In this document: one piece after another, positions 6,183 through 9,576 of the stretch
Position numbering within the stretch: position 1 is the stretch's first letter
Layout: every line of letters begins with the position of its first letter
Assembly: GCA_003242505.1 (NCBI GenBank)
Contig: QGUP01000051.1
Span: 1 to 9,576 of the forward strand
From: Bacillota bacterium
Lineage (GTDB): Bacteria > Bacillota > Sulfobacillia > Symbiobacteriales > ZC4RG38
Direction of reading: 5' to 3'
Length of the DNA stretch: 9,576 nucleotides
Translations under genes and position numbers: made by a program
The notes under the pieces: model-generated
Databases searched by the model: none
What the model was told of the DNA's origin: nothing
The model's input: the letters and a program-made list of their open reading frames with translations, nothing else

Positions 6183-6232
6183 GCACGGGGCCGCGTGGAC
6201 ACCGGCGGCACGGGGCCGCGTGGACACCGGCG
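6183..6232 (+). repeat. Perfect 25-bp tandem duplication carrying a -35-like box
   Basis: Copies 6183-6207 and 6208-6232 are identical (gcacggggccgcgtggacac, then cggcg). Each carries TGGACA, and the second copy's box is spaced correctly for the TAGAAT at 6245. Perfect identity indicates a recent duplication. Confidence 0.9.
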
Positions 6233-6250
6233 CCGGCCATGGGGTAGAAT
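6221..6250 (+). promoter_or_regulatory. Candidate sigma-A promoter for the 6355 gene
   Basis: TGGACA (6221-6226), an 18-nt spacer and TAGAAT (6245-6250) are close to TTGACA/TATAAT. Start would be near 6257, giving a leader of about 98 nt before ATG 6355. Confidence 0.5.
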
Positions 6251-6354
6251 GGCAGAGACCCGGGCTGCCACAGGGTCGGCGGCCGCATGGCCCGGCCTGC
6301 CGCCGGACAGGATGGTGGCGCGTGGCAGAAGGCACGGGGCCGGGGGGTGAGTCG

Positions 6355-6774
6355 ATGGATCTGCCGCCCATCTACATGCCGGAACAGGCCCACAGCGCGC
6401 TGGGGCCGGGTGGGGAGCGGCTGGCTTTCTTCTACGTGCCGCAACTGGAACTCGAGATCAAGCAGGTGCTGGCGGCCAGGCCCCGGGAGTTCACCTACCG
6501 CTGGGGTTACCATCCGGGGCACCGGATTCATGTTCTCCTGGTCTACTGGCCCACTGGCGACGGGCAGGGGGTGCAGGCCGGCATCTCCATCCCGGAAGGG
6601 CCGGGAGATGCCCTGCTGGACTTCCTCCAGGCGGGGGAGACCGACATCTTCCTCACCCTGGAGCCCCTGCCGGAGGGGCTGCCGGAGAGCCTCCCTGCCG
6701 CGGAGGTCCAGCGCATCCTGGCCGGGCTGACGGTCCCCCTCCGGGGCGTCCGCTTCCAGCGGCGGACCGCCTGA
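6355..6774 (+). CDS. Hypothetical soluble protein, unrecognised family
   Basis: A protein of 139 residues with no Cys, no signal peptide and no membrane segment. It is acidic overall, with alternating hydrophobic strands (ERLAFFYVPQLELEIKQVL, FTYRWGYHPGHRIHVLLVYWP, VQAGISIPEG) followed by DALLDFLQAGETDIFLTLEPL and a C-terminal helix or strand (AAEVQRILAGLTVPLRGVRF). The central YRWGYHPGHRIHVLLVYWP is the most distinctive segment. This looks like a compact alpha/beta domain, but I cannot assign a family. ATG 6355 follows GGGGGGTGA (6342-6350) at 4-5 nt; upstream in-frame codons lie in the repeat and promoter zone and are unlikely to be translated. It has its own promoter candidate (6221-6250) and a U-tract terminator (6785-6814), so it is probably monocistronic. 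Confidence 0.75.
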   Translation: MDLPPIYMPEQAHSALGPGGERLAFFYVPQLELEIKQVLAARPREFTYRWGYHPGHRIHVLLVYWPTGDGQGVQAGISIPEGPGDALLDFLQAGETDIFLTLEPLPEGLPESLPAAEVQRILAGLTVPLRGVRFQRRTA

Positions 6775-6784
6775 GGCTGGCATG

Positions 6785-6814
6785 GGGTCCCCTTCCGGGG
6801 CCCTTTTTCTTTTT
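6785..6814 (+). terminator. Rho-independent terminator with T-tract
   Basis: GGG(T)CCCC (6785-6792, one bulged T) pairs with GGGGCCC (6797-6803) around a TTCC loop, followed by TTTTTCTTTTT. It is the only classical U-tract terminator in the window. Its last T is the first base of the minus-strand YunC-like stop codon (6814-6816). Confidence 0.85.
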
Positions 6815-7140
6815 CAGAACATCCGGGCCAGGGCGCTCCGTCCCGGCATGCCGGGGACGATCCCCAGGGCCCGGGCCTCGTCGGTGACGTCGGTCAAGGG
6901 GAACTCCAATAGGTCGGCAAAACTGCGCACTCCCAGGCTGCGGCCAGCCACGACCTTTCGGGCTGCCAGGCGGGTGTTGAGGAGTTCAACATCCAGCGCG
7001 CCGCACATGATATAGCCCTTGCCGGTGCTGATCGCCAGGAGCCGGGTGCCCGGCAGTTCCACCCGGAAGCCGATCGCCGTGCCCTCAGGCAGGGGTATCG
7101 GCGTGACCTCCACCTGGTGCATGGGCGGTTCAGCCCGCAT
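6814..7140 (-). CDS. yunC: YunC-like DUF1805 family protein
   Basis: A small cytoplasmic protein of 108 residues, the usual ~100-residue size of DUF1805/YunC. The signature GKGYIMCGALDVELLNTRL (about residues 40-58) matches the family's GYIMCGALDVxLLN core, including the conserved Cys (~46). The C-terminal VAGRSLGVRSFADLLEFPL, VTDEARALGI and GMPGRSAL segments also follow the B. subtilis YunC pattern. The biochemical role of the family is not established to my knowledge. ATG at 7138-7140 is chosen because GAAGGGGG lies about 7 nt upstream; the second Met (MHQVEV, 6 codons in) better matches family N termini but has no RBS. It is divergent from yceI. Its stop overlaps the T-tract of the facing gene's terminator by one base. 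Confidence 0.88.
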   Translation of the reverse strand: MRAEPPMHQVEVTPIPLPEGTAIGFRVELPGTRLLAISTGKGYIMCGALDVELLNTRLAARKVVAGRSLGVRSFADLLEFPLTDVTDEARALGIVPGMPGRSALARMF

Positions 7141-7260
7141 TCCCGTTCCCCCTTCCCTGCGGTCTCCCCCATGTTATGTGGCGGGCCCGGTGGCGGTCTT
7201 CCTTGCCGCGGATATCCAGGTGCCGCCGATGTCCAACCTGGCGATCAAATGGGACACCTC

Positions 7261-7289
7261 TTTACAACTCCCGCCCCAGTGGGTATAGT
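7261..7289 (+). promoter_or_regulatory. Strong sigma-A promoter of the YceI gene
   Basis: TTTACA (7261-7266), exactly 17 nt, then TATAGT (7284-7289). Both boxes match 5 of 6 consensus bases. Start is expected near 7296, giving a leader of about 54 nt. Confidence 0.8.
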
Positions 7290-7349
7290 GTATTTGCAAC
7301 ACGTAAGTCACTAGCAAAAAAGAAGTTCAGGTGCAAAGGAGGATCCTCG

Positions 7350-7886
7350 ATGGCTGTTTCCCGGTGGACCATCGACCCTGCGCACACGGTGGTGGAGTTT
7401 GCCGTCCGGCACATGATGATCGCGACGGTGAAGGGAACCTTCTCCGGCATCCAGGGGACGATTGAGGCGGACCCCGAGGATCTGACCACCGCCCGCGCCG
7501 AGGTCACCATCGACGTCAACTCCATCAACACCCGGGAGCCCCAGCGGGATGAGCACCTGCGCTCGCCGGACTTCTTCGATGCGGCCAACCATCCCACCAT
7601 TACCTTTCGCAGCCGTTCCGTCACCCGGACCGGGGAGCGGGAGTACCGGATGGTGGGCGACCTGACCATCCGCGGGGTCACCCGGGAGGTTGAACTGCGC
7701 GTCACCGTTGCCGGCCAGGCCCGGGACCCCTGGGGCAACGAGCGGTTCGGCTTCTCCGTCGAGGGGAAGATCAACCGGAAGGACTTCGGGCTGACCTGGA
7801 ACACGGTTCTCGAGACCGGCGGGGTGCTGGTCGGCGACGAGGTGCGGATCAACATCGACGTCGAGGCGGTCAAGCAGGCCGCGTAA
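7350..7886 (+). CDS. YceI family lipid/isoprenoid-binding lipocalin-like protein
   Basis: A 178-residue YceI-domain protein spanning its whole length. Family features are WTIDPAHTVVEFAVRHMMIATVKGTFSG at the N terminus, then DVNSINTREPQRDEHLRSPDFF, NHPTITFRS, the GDLTIRGVTREVEL strand pair, and GFSVEGKINRKDFGLTWN near the end. YceI proteins form an elongated lipocalin-like barrel that binds polyprenyl or other amphiphilic chains. No signal peptide is present (it begins MAVSRWTIDPAH), so it acts in the cytoplasm, unlike the periplasmic E. coli YceI. ATG 7350 has a strong AAAGGAGG 7-8 nt upstream. It is driven by the promoter at 7261-7289 and closed by the hairpin at 7888-7916, indicating a single-gene unit. 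The ligand is unknown. Confidence 0.95.
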   Translation: MAVSRWTIDPAHTVVEFAVRHMMIATVKGTFSGIQGTIEADPEDLTTARAEVTIDVNSINTREPQRDEHLRSPDFFDAANHPTITFRSRSVTRTGEREYRMVGDLTIRGVTREVELRVTVAGQARDPWGNERFGFSVEGKINRKDFGLTWNTVLETGGVLVGDEVRINIDVEAVKQAA

Positions 7887-7887
7887 G

Positions 7888-7916
7888 GTCCCGCCGGGGC
7901 CCGGCCCCGGCGGGAC
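7888..7916 (+). terminator. Perfect 13-bp hairpin after the YceI gene, no T-tract
   Basis: GTCCCGCCGGGGC (7888-7900), loop CCG, GCCCCGGCGGGAC (7904-7916), starting 1 nt after the stop codon. It is followed by AGGGTCCGG. It is probably a terminator despite the missing U-run. Confidence 0.6.
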
Positions 7917-7962
7917 AGGGTCCGGCTGCCGGCGCCACCCGGGAAGGGAGGAGGATGGGACG

Positions 7963-8856
7963 GTGACGGAGCCCTTTGAGCTGCCTGCCGCGACCCGGAT
8001 CGGCCGGGTGCGGCTCCGGGTCGGGGACCTGGAGCGGTCGCTGCGCTTTTACCGGGACCTCCTCGGCTTCCATCCGGTGGACCCCGGACTCCCGCCGGCC
8101 CCGGCCGGTCCGCGCCGGGTGGTGGGCCTCGGGACCCGGCCGGATGCCCCTCCCCTGGTGCTCCTGGAGGAGGTGCCGGGAGCCCGGCCCCCGGGCGCCC
8201 GGACCACCGGGCTGTACCACTACGCCCTGCTCTTTCCCGACCGGCGGAGCCTGGCCCGGGCGGTGCTCCGGCTGGCCCGGGCCGGCTGGCCCTTTGAGGG
8301 GTTCTCGGACCACCTGGTGAGCGAGGCGATCTACCTCCGGGACCCGGACGGGAACGGGCTGGAGCTGTACGCCGACCGGCCCCGGTCGGCGTGGCGCTAC
8401 CGGGGGCGGGAGGTGGAGATGGCCACCCGACCCCTGGACCTGGAAGGGCTGTTCCGGGAACTGGAGGCCGAGCCACCCCCCTGGGACGGCATCCCGGCCG
8501 GGACGGTGGTGGGCCATGTGCACCTCCACGTCTCGGACCTCGGCCGGGCCCAGGCCTTCTACGAGGGGCTGTTAGGCTTGGCGGTGATGAACCGCACCTA
8601 TCCCGGCGCCCTCTTCCTGGCCGCCGGGGGCTACCACCACCACGTGGCGGTCAATATCTGGAACGGGGTTGGGGCGCCGCCCCCGCCGCCGGAGGCTGCG
8701 GGGCTGGTCTACTTCGAACTGTTGGTCCCCGGCGAGGACGCCAGGGATGCGCTCCTGCGCCGGCTCCAGGAGCAGGGGGTGGCCCCGGAGCCCATCCCGG
8801 AGGGGCTCCTGGTCCGGGATCCCGACGGCATCGGTGTCCTGATCGGAAGCGGGTAA
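7963..8856 (+). CDS. Two-domain VOC / CatE-like ring-cleavage dioxygenase homologue
   Basis: A 297-residue vicinal-oxygen-chelate protein resembling Bacillus CatE/YfiE-type catechol 2,3-dioxygenases. The N-terminal domain (~12-138) contains DLERSLRFYRDLLGF, GLYHYALLFPDRRSL (H86), SDHLVSEAIYLRDPDGNGLE (H117, E134). The linker EVEMATRPLDLEGL and the C-terminal domain (~182-295) follow, with VVGHVHLHVSDLGRAQAFY (H185/H187), GGYHHHVAVNIWNGVGAP and DPDGIGVLIGSG. Members cleave catechols with Fe(II) or act on other VOC substrates. In the homologues I remember, the first strand reads VHLKV with a His ligand; here it is VRLRV (R17), so the N-domain triad looks incomplete. GTG 7963 has GGAGGAGG (7947-7954) 8 nt upstream. 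ATG 7955 is out of frame. It lies downstream of the yceI hairpin. Its stop codon begins a tandem repeat. Confidence 0.88.
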   Translation: MTEPFELPAATRIGRVRLRVGDLERSLRFYRDLLGFHPVDPGLPPAPAGPRRVVGLGTRPDAPPLVLLEEVPGARPPGARTTGLYHYALLFPDRRSLARAVLRLARAGWPFEGFSDHLVSEAIYLRDPDGNGLELYADRPRSAWRYRGREVEMATRPLDLEGLFRELEAEPPPWDGIPAGTVVGHVHLHVSDLGRAQAFYEGLLGLAVMNRTYPGALFLAAGGYHHHVAVNIWNGVGAPPPPPEAAGLVYFELLVPGEDARDALLRRLQEQGVAPEPIPEGLLVRDPDGIGVLIGSG

Positions 8857-8935
8857 GGAGGGCTTCCACTAAGGAGGGCTTCCAAGAAGGAGGGTGTCCA
8901 ATAAGGGAGGGCGTCCACCAAGGGAGGGCGCTCAA
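8854..8935 (+). repeat. Five degenerate 15-17-nt tandem repeats starting at the VOC stop codon
   Basis: Units begin near 8854, 8870, 8887, 8902 and 8919 with consensus taaggagggcttccac; later units read aagggagggcgtccac. The first unit contains the TAA stop. Every unit carries an (A)AGG(G)AGG core resembling a Shine-Dalgarno sequence, with no start codon behind it. The array ends just before the terminator. Confidence 0.88.
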
Positions 8936-8939
8936 ACCC

Positions 8940-8969
8940 GGGGGCGCCTGGCGATTGCCAGGCGCCCCC
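8940..8969 (+). terminator. Strong terminator after VOC gene
   Basis: GGGGGCGCCTGGC (8940-8952), loop GATT, GCCAGGCGCCCCC (8957-8969) make a perfect 13-bp stem, followed by ATTTCCTGTCATGATTTT, moderately T-rich. It separates the VOC unit from the riboswitch unit. Confidence 0.85.
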
Positions 8970-9011
8970 ATTTCCTGTCATGATTTTGGATGGCATACCA
9001 TAAATCGTACT

Positions 9012-9041
9012 TTGACAGTCATACCATTAGAGGATTACGCT
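9012..9041 (+). promoter_or_regulatory. Candidate promoter of the riboswitch transcript
   Basis: A perfect -35 TTGACA (9012-9017) with TACGCT (9036-9041) as -10 at 18-nt spacing, retaining the key T, A and final T. It lies in a locally AT-richer segment, about 30 nt before the aptamer. The -10 is weak, so the exact start is uncertain. Confidence 0.5.
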
Positions 9042-9071
9042 AGAACCGCCGAAGCGGGAATGCCGACCTGA

Positions 9072-9228
9072 ACGCTGAATCTTGCGCCGCAGCCAGCGGG
9101 GGGGAATCTCCCCGCGGGTTCGGCCGCAAGAGCGGGGGACCCGTCCCATCCGGGGCGAAGCGCGGTCGAAGGCGGCCGCCCGGGCCAGACTCCTGCGGTC
9201 CGAGCCCGTCAGCTAACCTCGCAAGCGT
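9072..9228 (+). ncRNA. Cyclic di-AMP (ydaO/yuaA) riboswitch aptamer
   Basis: The 3' part CCGAGCCCGTCAGCTAACCT (9200-9219) followed by CGCAAGCGT is the hallmark of the ydaO/yuaA motif. Other matching pieces are the 5' CGCTGAATC (9073-9081), the GGGGGAATCTCCCCGCGGG segment (from about 9110), GAGCGGGGGACCCG and GGGGCGAAGCGC. P1 closes ACGCT (9072-9076) with AGCGT (9224-9228). c-di-AMP aptamers in Bacillota typically switch off wall hydrolases, potassium or osmolyte transport genes when the nucleotide is abundant. The gene downstream starts at 9303 and has a signal-like N terminus, which fits. Identification is from remembered motif sequence, not a covariance search. Confidence 0.92.
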
Positions 9229-9229
9229 G

Positions 9230-9296
9230 GCAGGAGGAGGTGGCACCCTCCTCCCATCTTCCGGCAGGTACCCTTCGGGAAACTGGCCGAGGAGGG
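9230..9296 (+). promoter_or_regulatory. Riboswitch expression platform with alternative pairings reaching the RBS
   Basis: GGAGGAGG (9233-9240) pairs with CCTCCTCC (9247-9254) over a 6-nt loop. The same C-rich strand (CCCTCCTC, 9246-9253) is fully complementary to the ribosome binding site GAGGAGGG (9289-9296). In addition, CTCCTGC inside the aptamer (9190-9196) is fully complementary to GCAGGAG (9230-9236). These helices exclude one another, as expected of a switch. No T-tract follows the first hairpin. Confidence 0.55.
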
Positions 9297-9302
9297 ATTC
9301 CG

Positions 9303-9576
9303 TTGAATCTGGCGACCATCAAGGCGGCCTGCGTTGCTCTTGCCACTCTGTTTGGCTCGATGGCCCCCGTCCAGCCCGGGACGGCTCCCCAGGTCCGGTG
9401 CGTGACGACCTCCGGGTACCGGGTCTGCGTGCGGGTCCCCCAGGCCCCGCCGGCGGCCCCGGGGCAGCCTGCCCCCAACCCCCAGCCTGTCCCCAAGCCT
9501 CTGGAGACCCCCCCTGGCCCCAAGCCCCTTCCCTTTATAAACATCTACCGCGCCCACAAAAAAAAAAGGTTAAATA
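9303..9576 (+). CDS. Secreted proline-rich protein under c-di-AMP riboswitch control, 3' end outside window
   Basis: The TTG start at 9303 is supported by GAGGAGGG (9289-9296) 6 nt upstream and by the preceding riboswitch. The frame stays open to the window end (91 codons). It reads a signal-like N terminus (NLATIKAACVALATLFGSMA), a short segment with two Cys (VRCVTTSGYRVCVRV), a Pro/Gln-rich linker (about residues 42-77) and FINIYRAHKKKRLN at the edge. A signal peptide plus Pro-rich linker is the usual front of a wall-targeted hydrolase or binding protein, and c-di-AMP riboswitches often precede such genes, but no catalytic domain is visible. A run of ten A (9558-9567) near the end could cause slippage or mark a sequencing or assembly problem; a +1 shift there gives a stop at 9571-9573. 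Confidence 0.68.
   Translation, partial: MNLATIKAACVALATLFGSMAPVQPGTAPQVRCVTTSGYRVCVRVPQAPPAAPGQPAPNPQPVPKPLETPPGPKPLPFINIYRAHKKKRLN

Noticed and set aside
994..6783. Very long minus-strand open frames (e.g. 994-2562, 2761-4266, 4987-6783) and 7262-8476
   Set aside because: They are antisense to well-supported genes, Pro/Gly/Arg-rich without domains, and arise because high GC lowers stop-codon frequency.
7200..7260. Minus-strand promoter for the YunC-like gene (TTGGAC with TATCCG)
   Set aside because: The -10 match is only half consensus, spacing is 16 nt, and many similar weak pairs occur.
7288..7302. Operator-like GTGT...ACAC dyad at the YceI promoter
   Set aside because: Only four pairs match and the centre is asymmetric; expected by chance.
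9040..9230. tRNA or mobile-element remnant in the AT-richer right end
   Set aside because: The sequence is accounted for by the ydaO/yuaA aptamer; no tRNA cloverleaf, transposase or terminal inverted repeats.

Overview
The window is very GC-rich, roughly 70% by eye, with strong GGAGG-type ribosome binding sites and frequent GTG/TTG starts. The gene content points to a high-GC, probably thermophilic, spore-forming Bacillota (Symbiobacterium- or Thermaerobacter-like); this is an inference from gene families, not a match. The supporting features are a YunC/DUF1805 protein, a CatE-like two-domain VOC protein, an L,D-transpeptidase with a peptidoglycan-binding domain, a possible alpha/beta-type small acid-soluble spore protein, and a cyclic di-AMP (ydaO/yuaA) riboswitch.

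Layout. Positions 2-4338 carry six plus-strand genes: the 3' half of dihydrolipoyl dehydrogenase, an HD-domain CCA tRNA nucleotidyltransferase, a half-size GDT1/TMEM165 transporter, a small four-helix membrane protein, a PaaI-type hotdog thioesterase and a six-helix membrane protein. Several are separated by perfect GC-rich hairpins, so this is a set of small transcription units rather than one tight operon. The L,D-transpeptidase (4466-5302, minus) converges on that block and diverges from the SASP-like ORF (5489-5728). Positions 5819-6354 hold no convincing gene, but contain hairpins, two direct-repeat pairs and a promoter. An unrecognised soluble protein follows (6355-6774). A minus-strand YunC-like gene (6814-7140) is divergent from a YceI gene (7350-7886) that has a very good sigma-A promoter. 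The VOC gene (7963-8856) ends in a tandem repeat and a strong terminator hairpin.

The right end is the most interesting part. An AT-richer promoter, a c-di-AMP aptamer (about 9072-9228) and a leader with mutually exclusive pairings precede a TTG-started secreted, proline-rich protein that runs off the window. c-di-AMP aptamers commonly control wall-remodelling enzymes and osmolyte or potassium transport, so a secreted wall-associated product is plausible, but its catalytic part is not visible.

Two themes recur. Short tandem repeats (15-25 nt) sit at or next to gene 3' ends and promoters, in several cases containing the stop codon. Strong, often perfect, GC hairpins follow genes but mostly lack a U-tract.
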